Counted from the first letter of the stretch, positions 34,614 through 41,969 are shown. The stretch is DNA of 64,000 nt from Spirosoma sp. SC4-14 (GCF_037201965.1 NZ_CP147518.1:7557001-7621000), one strand, 5' to 3'. Notes: generated by a model not told the origin, from the sequence alone. Made by a program: numbers and translations.

Positions 34614-34976
34614 CTATTTTTTTTGTTCAATCATCGATAGAATCTCCCGAAGCTCATCAGCCGAAATTTTTTCGTTTTTGGCGAAATAGCTGACCAGATT
34701 TTTGTACGAATTATCGAAATAATCGCTAACCACTTTTTTCAGTACAAACCGGTTCTGGTATGTTTCCTTGCTTATGATCGGATAATATTCGTGCGTGTTT
34801 CCGTAGGCACGATGCCCTACATAACCTTTCTCTTCCAGGTTACGAACTATAGTTGAAACGGTATTATAATGAAGCGGAGGGTCCGTAAATTGAGGAACCA
34901 TATCTTTAACATAGGCCTGCTCCATTTTCCAGAGCACCTGCATCACTTCTTCTTCTTTGGCTGTTAGCTTTTCCAT
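34614..34976 (-). CDS. BlaI/MecI/CopY family transcriptional repressor
   Basis: A 120-residue winged-helix repressor. It starts MEKLTAKEEEVMQVLWKMEQ, and the recognition helix region reads LHYNTVSTIVRNLEEKGYVG (about 35-55), both typical of BlaI. The C-terminal helices (about 70-115) form the dimer part that the partner M56 peptidase acts on. It stops four bases before the partner gene. Its promoter has a perfect -33/-7 match that ends four bases before the ATG. Confidence 0.92.
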   Translation of the reverse strand: MEKLTAKEEEVMQVLWKMEQAYVKDMVPQFTDPPLHYNTVSTIVRNLEEKGYVGHRAYGNTHEYYPIISKETYQNRFVLKKVVSDYFDNSYKNLVSYFAKNEKISADELREILSMIEQKK

Positions 34977-34980
34977 AAAA

Positions 34981-35011
34981 CAAACTTATAACTATTTTTA
35001 TCGTTTACAAA
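34981..35011 (-). promoter_or_regulatory. Consensus promoter of blaI, predicting a leaderless mRNA
   Basis: On the minus strand TTTG (35011-35008) and TAAGTTTG (34988-34981) are 19 bases apart, a perfect consensus. Only TTTT separates the -7 box from the ATG at 34976, so transcription should begin at or next to the A of ATG. The spacer holds the imperfect dyad AACTAT-TTTT-ATCGTT (plus-strand reading), a candidate BlaI operator. Confidence 0.7.
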
Positions 35012-35033
35012 CTAATTCTGTCGTTTTTTCTCG

Positions 35034-35065
35034 TTTGAAAAGGAAGAGTGGCTGTCGTAGCTTTG
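35034..35065 (+). promoter_or_regulatory. Consensus promoter of gldH
   Basis: TTTG (35034-35037) and TAGCTTTG (35058-35065) are 20 bases apart. Transcription should begin near 35071, 12 bases before ATG 35083. It is back to back with the blaI promoter in a 106-base gap. Confidence 0.75.
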
Positions 35066-35082
35066 TGTCTTAATCAGGCAGT

Positions 35083-35562
35083 ATGAAACAATTGATTTTA
35101 GTAGTATTGGGCGTTGGGCTGCTATTGGGCTGCGATAGCAGTGCCGTCTATAAAGAATACACCGATATTGAAGACGGAAAGTGGTATATTAAAAATGCAC
35201 CTTCGTTCACGTTCGAAATCGAAGATGCATCTATACCCTACAATATTTATTATAACCTCCGAAATAGCCTTTCGTATGGTTACTACAACCTGTATTTAAC
35301 CAGGTACTTACGCGATGCCAACGGGAAGGAAATTGAATCGCGGCTCGATGAGTTAATTCTGATGGACCCTAAAACGGGTAAGCCAACGGGCGATGGGCTG
35401 GGCGACATTTTTGATCATAAGTTTCTGATGAAACGCGATTATCGGTTTCCCAAACCCGGCAAGTACACGATGCAGATCAGGCAATATATGCGGCAGGATC
35501 CGCTATTAAATATCCTCAGCGTAGGCATTACGGTCGAGAAAGCGAATCCCTCAACTAACTGA
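35083..35562 (+). CDS. gldH: Gliding motility lipoprotein GldH
   Basis: A 159-residue lipoprotein: signal MKQLILVVLGVGLLLGC with the lipobox LLGC at Cys17. The mature part contains the GldH pattern of a short beta-rich domain (FTFEIEDASIPYNIYYNLRN near 45-65, YYNLYLTRYL, GLGDIFDHKFLMK near 105-118, and FPKPGKYTMQIRQYMRQDPL near 125-145). GldH is needed for gliding in Flavobacterium johnsoniae, though it is also found in non-gliders. It has its own promoter, and pap2 follows after 14 bases. Confidence 0.9.
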   Translation: MKQLILVVLGVGLLLGCDSSAVYKEYTDIEDGKWYIKNAPSFTFEIEDASIPYNIYYNLRNSLSYGYYNLYLTRYLRDANGKEIESRLDELILMDPKTGKPTGDGLGDIFDHKFLMKRDYRFPKPGKYTMQIRQYMRQDPLLNILSVGITVEKANPSTN

Positions 35563-35576
35563 TCTGTCTGGTACTG

Positions 35577-36212
35577 ATGTTCATTGATTTTTTGAAGAAG
35601 AATCGGCTTTTCTTCAGCTTATATGCATTAGGGCTGATTGTGGTAGGTATTCTTCAGCTTCTTTATACGCAGGCGCAATTGATGCAATGGGTAAATGCCC
35701 GAAATAACCCAATTGCTGATGGATTTTTCACCTATGCAACTTATCTGGGCGATGGCGCTTTTTTTGTAATCGTGTGCCTTGTGTTGCTTATTTATAACTG
35801 GCGAATAGGCTTTATGGGCTTTGCCAGCTTTGCCCTTTCTTCGCTGACTTCCCTGTTTCTGAAAACAATTGTTTTTCCGAACTCACCCCGGCCATTAAAG
35901 TTTTTTGAACATTCGACCTATGAATACCACATCATAAAAGGGCTCGATATTCATAGTTACAATAGTTTCCCATCTGGCCATACAACCTCCGCCTTTGCGG
36001 TATTTGGCTTACTGGCGTTTCTGGATAGCCGGAAAGATAGAGGCTGGTTTTTCTTTGCAATCGCCTTCCTGACGGGTTATTCGCGAGTGTACTTATTTCA
36101 GCACTTCGTTGAAGATGCCTACGCTGGTTCGCTCGTTGGCACTACTTCATCGGTGCTTATTTACCTGTTTCTTTACCGCTGGATGAACAATAAGAGCGTG
36201 TTGGGGAATTGA
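35577..36212 (+). CDS. PAP2-family membrane phosphatase, C-terminus altered by an IS
   Basis: A 211-residue polytopic protein of the type 2 phosphatidic acid phosphatase family. Motif 1 is degenerate or covered by KTIVFPNSPRP near 95-102, motif 2 is FPSGHTTSAFAVFG near 133-146 (catalytic His), and motif 3 is SRVYLFQHFVEDAYAGS near 170-186 (catalytic His and Asp). Five or six TM segments. It could dephosphorylate undecaprenyl pyrophosphate, a lipid A or a phosphatidate. The last five codons (SVLGN) and the stop lie in the left end of the insertion element; reading across the reconstructed empty site gives QTGID before a stop. All catalytic motifs are untouched, so it should still work. Confidence 0.88.
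   Translation: MFIDFLKKNRLFFSLYALGLIVVGILQLLYTQAQLMQWVNARNNPIADGFFTYATYLGDGAFFVIVCLVLLIYNWRIGFMGFASFALSSLTSLFLKTIVFPNSPRPLKFFEHSTYEYHIIKGLDIHSYNSFPSGHTTSAFAVFGLLAFLDSRKDRGWFFFAIAFLTGYSRVYLFQHFVEDAYAGSLVGTTSSVLIYLFLYRWMNNKSVLGN
36191..36193 (+). repeat. Left target duplication TAA of the IS
   Basis: TAA immediately before the left inverted repeat; the same TAA follows the right inverted repeat at 37056-37058. Three-base duplications are known for IS5-family elements. Confidence 0.7.
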
Positions 36213-37055
36213 AAAGAGTTGAGAGTCGTGTCAACTTTGTATCGACCAAAATGCAAAGTGATGACCAAACAGTGGCAACCACTGACCGACCCTCAATGGG
36301 ACGCAATTTCGCCTTTCTTTGACCTCAAACGCAAGCGAAAACATGAATTGCGCCAGATCATCAACGTTATTCTGTGGCTGCTGCGAACCGGTTGTCAATG
36401 GCGGAACCTGCCACCGCAATGGCCTAACTGGCAGGCGGTTTACTATTACTTTGACCGCTGGAAGCAGGACGGCACCTTCGAACGAATCAACGCAGCCTTG
36501 AATCAATCAGACCGAAAACGAGTGGGTAAGGAAGCTCAGCCATCTGTTCTATGCATTGATGCACAAAGTGTTAAGTTAAATCCCATGATCTGCGAACACC
36601 GGGGTATGGACGTCAATAAACGCGTCAACGGGCGAAAACGAGAGTTCGTCGTGGATACCGACGGCCGCTTGTGGGTGGTCGATGTGCATGCGGCAAATGA
36701 AGCAGAAGGACCGGCGTCAATTTCTCTGATTGGGACAATCCTTTGGCGAGTTGGGGAACGCCTGGAGAAGGTTTACGGCGATCAGGCTTACAATGGAGCT
36801 TTTGCCCAGGCATTAACCGAGTGGAGCATCGATTTCGAGAAGGCTTCGCGTCCCGAATCAACCCAAGGTTTTGTGCCTGTGGCCAAGCGATGGGTCGTTG
36901 AACGGAGCATTGCCTGGACGAATTTCTTCCGGCGCATCGTCAAAGATTACGAGTACACGCTATCTTCTTCGGTGAGTTGGCTGTATTTAGCAAACATTCA
37001 GATCATGCTACAACGCCTTTGACTGCTTCACCAAATAAAATTCCCCAACACGTTC
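36194..37055 (+). mobile_element. IS5-family insertion sequence, complete, 862 bp
   Basis: Terminal inverted repeats are 17 bp with one mismatch: GAGCGTGTTGGGGAATT (36194-36210) and, complementary, at 37039-37055 (AATTCCCCAACACGTTC). A TAA target duplication flanks both ends. One transposase gene fills it. It entered the 3' end of pap2 between codons for Asn and the next residue, so the pap2 stop now comes from the element, and pap2 is cut off from its terminator at 37060-37093. Confidence 0.88.
36261..37022 (+). CDS. IS5-family DDE transposase
   Basis: A 253-residue transposase from ATG 36261 (MTKQWQPLTDPQWDAISPFF). The N-terminal DUF4096-like DNA-binding part contains LRQIINVILWLLRTGCQWRN and LPPQWPNWQAVYYYFDRWKQ. 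The DDE triad is in LCIDAQSVKLN (first Asp), VYGDQAYNG (second Asp) and WVVERSIAWTNFFRR (Glu), which is the IS5 family pattern. The frame is intact, and no second frame or slippery site is seen, so it should be a single-frame transposase. Base composition is a little richer in GC than the flanks. Confidence 0.92.
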   Translation: MTKQWQPLTDPQWDAISPFFDLKRKRKHELRQIINVILWLLRTGCQWRNLPPQWPNWQAVYYYFDRWKQDGTFERINAALNQSDRKRVGKEAQPSVLCIDAQSVKLNPMICEHRGMDVNKRVNGRKREFVVDTDGRLWVVDVHAANEAEGPASISLIGTILWRVGERLEKVYGDQAYNGAFAQALTEWSIDFEKASRPESTQGFVPVAKRWVVERSIAWTNFFRRIVKDYEYTLSSSVSWLYLANIQIMLQRL

Positions 37056-37059
37056 TAAG

Positions 37060-37093
37060 CAGACTGGAATAGACTAACTCCCATTCCAGTCTG
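37060..37093. terminator. Terminator originally of pap2, now downstream of the IS
   Basis: CAGACTGGAAT (37060-37070) and ATTCCAGTCTG (37083-37093) are perfect 11-bp arms with a 12-base loop. It begins within the codons of the ancestral pap2 end and lies between pap2 and the convergent DUF4293 gene. Confidence 0.7.
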
Positions 37094-37097
37094 ACTA

Positions 37098-37571
37098 TTA
37101 GCGAAGGCGGTTAGAATCGCGTACCATTTTTTCGTCCCGGCGAATAAAGCGGTTAGCCAGTGCATTTAAAATCAAAGCGACAATGATGGCATAAAACCCT
37201 ACCAGAAAATCGCCCTGATCGGCTGGGTTCCCATAGGTTTTACCCCTATAGATCGTCCAGTAGATTACAATACCCATAATAGCCGTTAACATAAGAGCAT
37301 TAACAGCGCAAAGGGCCGTTTGGGTGAGTCGGTTCCGGTACTGAAAAACAGCATAGAGCGACGACAGAGCAACCAGCCCCAGCAAAAGCCCTAAGTACCA
37401 TAGTGGTGTTACAGATGTAGAAACTCCTTGTTGTTCAGAATATTGCAGTGCGGTTAGATGAGCCATTGCGGGTGGGTTAAGTCCAGGTTTTTCCCAGATC
37501 GGATTCGCTAAAGCTACCCCCATAGCCACGGCAATAAGAAACAAAAATATCGTTTGAACGCGTTGAATCAT
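37098..37571 (-). CDS. DUF4293 family membrane protein
   Basis: A 157-residue protein with four TM segments (about 5-22, 58-78, 88-108 and 122-142), starting MIQRVQTIFLFLIAVAMGVA, the usual opening of the Bacteroidota family DUF4293. No function is known. The ATG at 37571 is preferred over upstream codons to 37598 because these overlap the promoter. It ends four bases from the terminator next to the IS and is divergent from mnmD across 51 bases. Confidence 0.83.
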   Translation of the reverse strand: MIQRVQTIFLFLIAVAMGVALANPIWEKPGLNPPAMAHLTALQYSEQQGVSTSVTPLWYLGLLLGLVALSSLYAVFQYRNRLTQTALCAVNALMLTAIMGIVIYWTIYRGKTYGNPADQGDFLVGFYAIIVALILNALANRFIRRDEKMVRDSNRLR

Positions 37572-37584
37572 TAGTGAAATTATG

Positions 37585-37611
37585 TTTTGGGTGCGCAAAA
37601 ATAGCCCAAAA
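37585..37611. promoter_or_regulatory. Divergent control region with dyad; -7 of the DUF4293 gene
   Basis: Minus-strand TATTTTTG (37603-37596) fits the -7 consensus for the DUF4293 gene. It is enclosed by TTTTGGG (37585-37591) and CCCAAAA (37605-37611), a perfect 7-bp dyad midway between the two divergent start codons. Confidence 0.45.
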
Positions 37612-37622
37612 AATAATAGTTT

Positions 37623-38294
37623 ATGAAAGCAGATGTTCGCTTAATGCTTACGGCCGACGGTTCGCATACGGCCGTTAACCAGGTTCTCGATAAAACATAT
37701 CATTCGATTCATGGAGCCTACCAGGAATCGCAGCGCGTTTTTATCGAATTAGGTTTGTGGGCAGCATTTGCTGCATTTCCCGGTCAGGTAATCCGCATTT
37801 TCGAAATGGGTTTTGGTACAGGACTAAATGCCTTATTAACGGCTCGGGAAGCCGAAAAATATAATCGACAGGTAATTTATACTGCCATTGAGGCTTACCC
37901 GATGGCAGTAGCCGATGCCCGACAGCTTAACTACGATCAATTATTAGGCACGTCTTACCTGAGTCAGCTTCATGAGTCAACCTGGGGTGAGCCTGTAGTT
38001 ATTAGCCCAACCGTTACCCTGACGAAGCTAGAGGGTACTCTGCAAGATATGCCACTTACCGAGCAGGTTCATCTGATTTATTTCGATGCGTTTGCTCCTA
38101 CAGCCCAGCCAGAGCTTTGGGAGCCTGAAATATTTCAGCAAATGGCAAACTTATTGCTACCGGGAGGTATGTTGACCACCTATTGCTCGAAGAGCTACGT
38201 TCAGCGAAATATACGGACGGCCGGACTAATTGTTGAAAAACATCCTGGCCCACCCCATAAACGAGACATTTTGCGGGCTAGTAAGCCTATTTAA
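37623..38294 (+). CDS. mnmD: tRNA 5-methylaminomethyl-2-thiouridine methyltransferase, stand-alone MnmD
   Basis: A 223-residue SAM-dependent methyltransferase like the N-terminal (DUF752) half of MnmC, which makes the last methylation of mnm5s2U34. The SAM motif is IRIFEMGFGTGLNALLTARE near 58-77; the catalytic/nucleotide loop is LIYFDAFAPTAQPELWEPEI near 140-160 and GGMLTTYCSKSYVQRNIRTA follows near 180. The FAD oxidoreductase half of MnmC is missing, as in many Gram-positives and Bacteroidota. Start ATG 37623. Confidence 0.88.
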   Translation: MKADVRLMLTADGSHTAVNQVLDKTYHSIHGAYQESQRVFIELGLWAAFAAFPGQVIRIFEMGFGTGLNALLTAREAEKYNRQVIYTAIEAYPMAVADARQLNYDQLLGTSYLSQLHESTWGEPVVISPTVTLTKLEGTLQDMPLTEQVHLIYFDAFAPTAQPELWEPEIFQQMANLLLPGGMLTTYCSKSYVQRNIRTAGLIVEKHPGPPHKRDILRASKPI

Positions 38295-38332
38295 ACTGCT
38301 TTTGTAATAATCAGGCAGGAATAAAAACTAAA

Positions 38333-38357
38333 ATCGAGCTAATTTTATTAGCTCGAT
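38333..38357. terminator. Hairpin after mnmD, T-tract on the opposite strand
   Basis: ATCGAGCTAAT (38333-38343) and ATTAGCTCGAT (38347-38357) are perfect 11-bp arms with a three-base loop. On the plus strand no T-run follows (AACGTTATT); on the minus strand TTTTAGTTTTTATT follows. No minus-strand gene ends here. Confidence 0.5.
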
Positions 38358-38398
38358 AACGTTATTCTGAAAACAACAGCTTAGCAATCTGATATACT

Positions 38399-38986
38399 AT
38401 GAACCGTTTGTTCCTTTGTTTTGCAGCCTTCGTACTGCTTACGATCAGCGCATTCCGAACGACCTTACCCGAAACGACTGCCGCTGCCCCCAAAGCAGAG
38501 GCCAAACATATTAAGTGGCTAACGATTCAGGAGGCCTATGCATTAACGCAAAAGAAACCGAAGAAATTTGTAGTGGATGTTTATACCGACTGGTGCGGCT
38601 GGTGTAAAGTAATGGACCGCGAAACATTTTCGAAGGCAGCCATTGTCGACTATGTCAACGAAAATTTCTACCCCGTTCGTCTTAACGCTGAGCAAAAACA
38701 GGACATTACACTTGGCAAGGAAACCTTCAAATACGTCAGTACTGGCAATCGTGGCGTACATGAGCTGGCGGCAGCCCTGCTGCGCAACCAGATGAGTTAT
38801 CCGACTACCGTATTTCTGGACGAAAAATTTCAGTTGATTCAGCCAATACCGGGTTATCTGGAGCCGCGAACTTTTCACCAGATTATTACCTACTTCGGCA
38901 ATAACTATCATCAGAAGGAGCCTTTCGATCAATTTAAATCGGGCACATACGCCAAAGAATACCAGGCAACCCTTGCCGGGAAATAA
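38399..38986 (+). CDS. Exported thioredoxin-fold protein (WCGWC)
   Basis: A 195-residue protein with a signal peptide (MNRLFLCFAAFVLLTISAFR, cleaved near residue 20) and a thioredoxin fold. The active site is DWCGWCKVMDRETF with Cys66 and Cys69, followed by YVNENFYPVRLNAEQKQDIT and the cis-Pro motif MSYPTTVFLDE. This arrangement is like the DUF255/Thioredoxin_7 proteins and SoxW or the C-terminal domain of DsbD; a periplasmic disulfide reductase is likely. It is flanked by hairpins and appears to be transcribed alone. Confidence 0.85.
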   Translation: MNRLFLCFAAFVLLTISAFRTTLPETTAAAPKAEAKHIKWLTIQEAYALTQKKPKKFVVDVYTDWCGWCKVMDRETFSKAAIVDYVNENFYPVRLNAEQKQDITLGKETFKYVSTGNRGVHELAAALLRNQMSYPTTVFLDEKFQLIQPIPGYLEPRTFHQIITYFGNNYHQKEPFDQFKSGTYAKEYQATLAGK

Positions 38987-39008
38987 GACTACTGCCAACA
39001 TCGTTCAA

Positions 39009-39062
39009 CAAAACAGTCTACGAAAAATCAATCTCTACTTTTTTCGTAGACTGTTTTGCTTT
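39009..39062 (+). terminator. Terminator after the exported thioredoxin
   Basis: Arms at 39009-39027 and 39039-39058 (ACAGTCTACGAAAAA and TTTTTCGTAGACTGT) pair without mismatch over the core and are followed by CTTTT. Confidence 0.85.
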
Positions 39063-39089
39063 TATAATCATTCGCGTGTATTTATAAAG

Positions 39090-39097
39090 TATTTTTG
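39090..39097 (+). promoter_or_regulatory. -7 element for the M13 peptidase gene
   Basis: TATTTTTG matches TAnnTTTG, 33 bases before the start codon. The -33 element is not clear. Confidence 0.5.
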
Positions 39098-39118
39098 TAA
39101 TCTTCATTGACCCCAACC

Positions 39119-39124
39119 AAGGAG
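39119..39124 (+). promoter_or_regulatory. Shine-Dalgarno-like site of the M13 gene
   Basis: AAGGAG lies five bases before ATG 39130. Such a strong site is rare in this window, where most starts have none, as is usual in Bacteroidota. Confidence 0.55.
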
Positions 39125-39129
39125 ATTAC

Positions 39130-41211
39130 ATGCACAAACCGTTCTTTTTGTTTACTACAGTAGCCATTGCCATTGGCTCAATGGCCGTTCTGGGATCTGA
39201 TCCCGGACAGGCTCAGAACAGACTAAAACCGAATCCGAAAATGGCGCCGAAACCAGCGCCACCACGCAAGTTTATTGACCCTCAGAATATGGATTTGTCC
39301 GTTAAACCGGGCGATGATTTCTATGAGTATGCCAATGGCAACTGGATTCGGCAAAATCCGATTCCGGCCTCTAAAACAAGATGGGGTAGTTTCAACGAGC
39401 TTCATGAGAAAAGTCTTGATGCTATGAAATCGCTGCTCGAAGAGGCCACCAAAACCACAACCCGAGGGCGCTTGTATCAGATGGTTGGTGATTTTTATAG
39501 CAGTGGTATGGACAGCCTGACGCTCGAAAAACGAGGCTTCGACCCAATAAAACCTGAGCTGGCCCGCATCGATAAAGTAAACAACAAGCAGGAATTTTTC
39601 GACGAGCTGGCTTATCAGCGGACCCAGGGCAATGGTATGTTGTTTGGCTTTGGGGTTACTCCCGATCGGAAAAACGTTAAGAAGTATCTGCCCCAACTTG
39701 TGCAAGGAGGCACATCCCTACCCGACCGCGACTATTACCTTAAGAATGATAGCCGTAGTTTGAAAATTCGCGATGCTTATCTCGATAATCTGGTGAAAAT
39801 GTTTTCGCTGATTGGCGAAGAGCCTACGCAGGCATCGCAGGACGCCGACGTAATTCTACGGCTCGAAACGGCGCTGGCTAAAGCACAAATGCCACGCGTT
39901 GAGATGCGCGACCCTTACAAAACGTATAATAAGTTCACGGTTTCCGCTTTCAGTAAGCAAACTCCAGACATTAATTGGGGCGACTACTTAACAAAGCTGG
40001 GTACCAAAGGTCAGGACACCGTTCTGGTACAAAGTCCCGCGTTTTTCCGTTCGCTCGATAGTTTGGTAATGGCGACTCCCATCGAAGACCTGCGAACATA
40101 TATGCGCTGGAATATCGTAAAAAGTGCCGCCCCTTATTTGAGTGAGGCCTTCGTATCGCAGAATTTCGCCTTTTCGCGCGTGCTTTCAGGGCAGAAAGAG
40201 CAAACACCACGCTGGCAGCGCGTTAGTAGCTTAATTGACGGATCTCTAAGCGATTTGCTGGGTCAACTTTATGTTCAGACCTATTTTAAGCCAGAAGCCA
40301 AGCAGCGTATGCTCACCCTGGTCGACAATCTGGAAGCTTCGTTTAAGGAACATATCAAGAATTTGGACTGGATGAGCGATGAGACCAAAAAGAAAGCACT
40401 GACAAAACTGCTTGCCTTCAAACGCAAGATTGGCTATCCTGATAAATGGAAAAACTATGAAGGCGTAACCATTGCCCGCAATGATTTTTACGGAAACGTG
40501 AAGTCGGCCAGTAAATGGCATTACAACTATATCCTGAACCGGCTCGGTCGGCCTGTTGATCGCACCGAATGGGGAATGACCCCACCAACCGTAAATGCGT
40601 CCTACAGCCCCATTAACAACGATATCTCGTTCCCGGCCGCCATTTTGCAGTTTCCATTTTTCGACTTCGACGCCGACGATGCCATTAACTATGGTGGCAT
40701 TGGTGCCGTAATTGGACATGAAATGACACACGGCTTCGACGACTCAGGCCGCCAGTACGACGCCGACGGAACCCTCCGCGACTGGTGGACAAAAGACGAT
40801 GCTGCGAAGTTTAAGGAGCGTGCCAATCAGGTGCGGGATCAATTTTTTGGGTTCAAGGTTCTCGACTCCATCAAAGTGAACGGACAGCTAACTCTTGGCG
40901 AAAACCTGGCCGATCTGGGTGGTCTGGCCATTGCCTATGATGCCTTCAAAAAAACCCCTCAAGGGAAATCGAAAACCAAAATTGATGGTTTTACACCCGA
41001 TCAGCGCTTTTTTCTGGCATGGGCACAAATCTGGCGTAGCAATCAACTTCCTGAATCGGCAGCACAGCGCATATTAACCGATCCGCATGCTCCTGAAATG
41101 TATCGGGTCAATGGACCATTGCCGAATATTGACGCCTGGTATCAGGCCTTTAATGTTCGCCCTGGCGATAAGCTCTACAAACCCAAAGATCAACGGATTA
41201 AGGTTTGGTAG
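39130..41211 (+). CDS. M13 family zinc metallopeptidase (neprilysin-like)
   Basis: A 693-residue exported peptidase. The signal peptide ends near GQAQN (residue 30). The M13 N-terminal domain starts at FIDPQNMDLSVKPGDDFYEY and NGNWIRQNPIPASKTRWGSF (about 50-90). The zinc site is HEMTH at residues 530-534 in GAVIGHEMTHGFDDSGRQYD, with the third ligand Glu in LTLGENLADLGGLAIAYDAF near 590, and the C-terminus ends with the family signature (here YKPKDQRIKVW; the terminal Trp is conserved). The NxxxP motif VNASYSPINNDISFPAAILQ precedes the zinc site. It degrades peptides in the periplasm or outside the cell. Single-gene unit with promoter and terminator. Confidence 0.94.
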   Translation: MHKPFFLFTTVAIAIGSMAVLGSDPGQAQNRLKPNPKMAPKPAPPRKFIDPQNMDLSVKPGDDFYEYANGNWIRQNPIPASKTRWGSFNELHEKSLDAMKSLLEEATKTTTRGRLYQMVGDFYSSGMDSLTLEKRGFDPIKPELARIDKVNNKQEFFDELAYQRTQGNGMLFGFGVTPDRKNVKKYLPQLVQGGTSLPDRDYYLKNDSRSLKIRDAYLDNLVKMFSLIGEEPTQASQDADVILRLETALAKAQMPRVEMRDPYKTYNKFTVSAFSKQTPDINWGDYLTKLGTKGQDTVLVQSPAFFRSLDSLVMATPIEDLRTYMRWNIVKSAAPYLSEAFVSQNFAFSRVLSGQKEQTPRWQRVSSLIDGSLSDLLGQLYVQTYFKPEAKQRMLTLVDNLEASFKEHIKNLDWMSDETKKKALTKLLAFKRKIGYPDKWKNYEGVTIARNDFYGNVKSASKWHYNYILNRLGRPVDRTEWGMTPPTVNASYSPINNDISFPAAILQFPFFDFDADDAINYGGIGAVIGHEMTHGFDDSGRQYDADGTLRDWWTKDDAAKFKERANQVRDQFFGFKVLDSIKVNGQLTLGENLADLGGLAIAYDAFKKTPQGKSKTKIDGFTPDQRFFLAWAQIWRSNQLPESAAQRILTDPHAPEMYRVNGPLPNIDAWYQAFNVRPGDKLYKPKDQRIKVW

Positions 41212-41230
41212 CCTGAATAGCCGAGCAGAC

Positions 41231-41300
41231 AAGGTAATTGAGTAAGAGGTGAGACATTCTATTCGTAGAATAGCTACCTTTCTTGCTCAATTACCTTTTT
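41231..41300 (+). terminator. Two-stem terminator after the M13 gene, GTAATTGAGTAA type
   Basis: The outer arms (41231-41247 and 41281-41297) contain AAGGTAATTGAGTAAGA and TTGCTCAATTACCTT; an inner stem CTATTC/GAATAG lies at 41259-41264 and 41268-41273. T5 follows. The arm word is shared with 18580-18591 and 25608-25675. Confidence 0.8.
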
Positions 41301-41343
41301 ATTTTGCCCTGAAAACACCCGACTCCTAAACCGTTCGATTTTT

Positions 41344-41880
41344 ATGAATGCCCTTAAACTGATACTGGTTTTTGTTCTTTTCAGTTTTTCGTGCCAGACC
41401 AAACCCAAACAGGAGAAGACAGAAGCAACCGCAACCATGCAGGATGACAGTGCTGGCAGTCTGGCAAAACGCCCCGGTCCCGACGCGCCCCGATCGGCAG
41501 CCGACAGGCTGGTTCGAGCGCTTTATTTTGAACATAACACGAAGGAGAATCCCTTTCGGGAAACAAAAGACCGGAGCCTGGTCGATCAGTATTTTGCTAA
41601 ACCCACTGCCGATCTGATCTGGAACGACGCCCAGCAAGGAACCAGTAAGGTGAACCGGACTAAAACAAATCTATTATTTAATGCCCCCGATGTGGCTGTC
41701 AAAAAAACCTGGGTCGAACCAGCAGCCGTTGGCGGAACCCGAGCCATTGTATACGTAACCTTTCAGAATAATAGTAAACCCGAGGAAGTAAAAGTTGATT
41801 TACAACAGATCAATGGCCGTTGGCGTATAACAGACATGACGTATCCCAACGGAAAGCAGTTAACGCAATTGTTGCAATAG
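41344..41880 (+). CDS. Lipoprotein with DUF3828-like domain
   Basis: A 178-residue protein with a lipoprotein signal (MNALKLILVFVLFSFSC, lipobox FSFSC at Cys17). Residues about 20-50 form a polar linker; the rest (DRLVRALYFEHNTKENPFRE, SLVDQYFAKPTADLIWNDAQ, VTFQNNSKPEEVKVDLQQIN and GRWRITDMTYPNG) follows the DUF3828 pattern, an NTF2-like alpha/beta domain in many lipoproteins. Function unknown. It sits between the M13 peptidase and the hybrid sensor with no strong promoter visible. Confidence 0.72.
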   Translation: MNALKLILVFVLFSFSCQTKPKQEKTEATATMQDDSAGSLAKRPGPDAPRSAADRLVRALYFEHNTKENPFRETKDRSLVDQYFAKPTADLIWNDAQQGTSKVNRTKTNLLFNAPDVAVKKTWVEPAAVGGTRAIVYVTFQNNSKPEEVKVDLQQINGRWRITDMTYPNGKQLTQLLQ

Positions 41881-41969
41881 CTACAGGCCTAGCCCGCCAA
41901 CTGCTATGATAGATATGAATTGATTTCGTAGCCAGGTATTCATGCCTTACGAATAGAATGGTTGCTTAA

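Noticed and set aside
32888-34976. A beta-lactamase resistance operon
   Set aside because: The blaI/M56 pair is present but there is no beta-lactamase gene and no penicillin-binding domain in the sensor that I can recognise.
38543-39001. A 152-codon minus-strand ORF opposite the exported thioredoxin gene
   Set aside because: It lies wholly opposite a well-supported gene and includes its terminator arm; composition is that of a complementary frame.
39130-41211. Type IX cargo assignment for the M13 peptidase
   Set aside because: The protein ends in the family's own C-terminal Trp motif and has no sorting domain.
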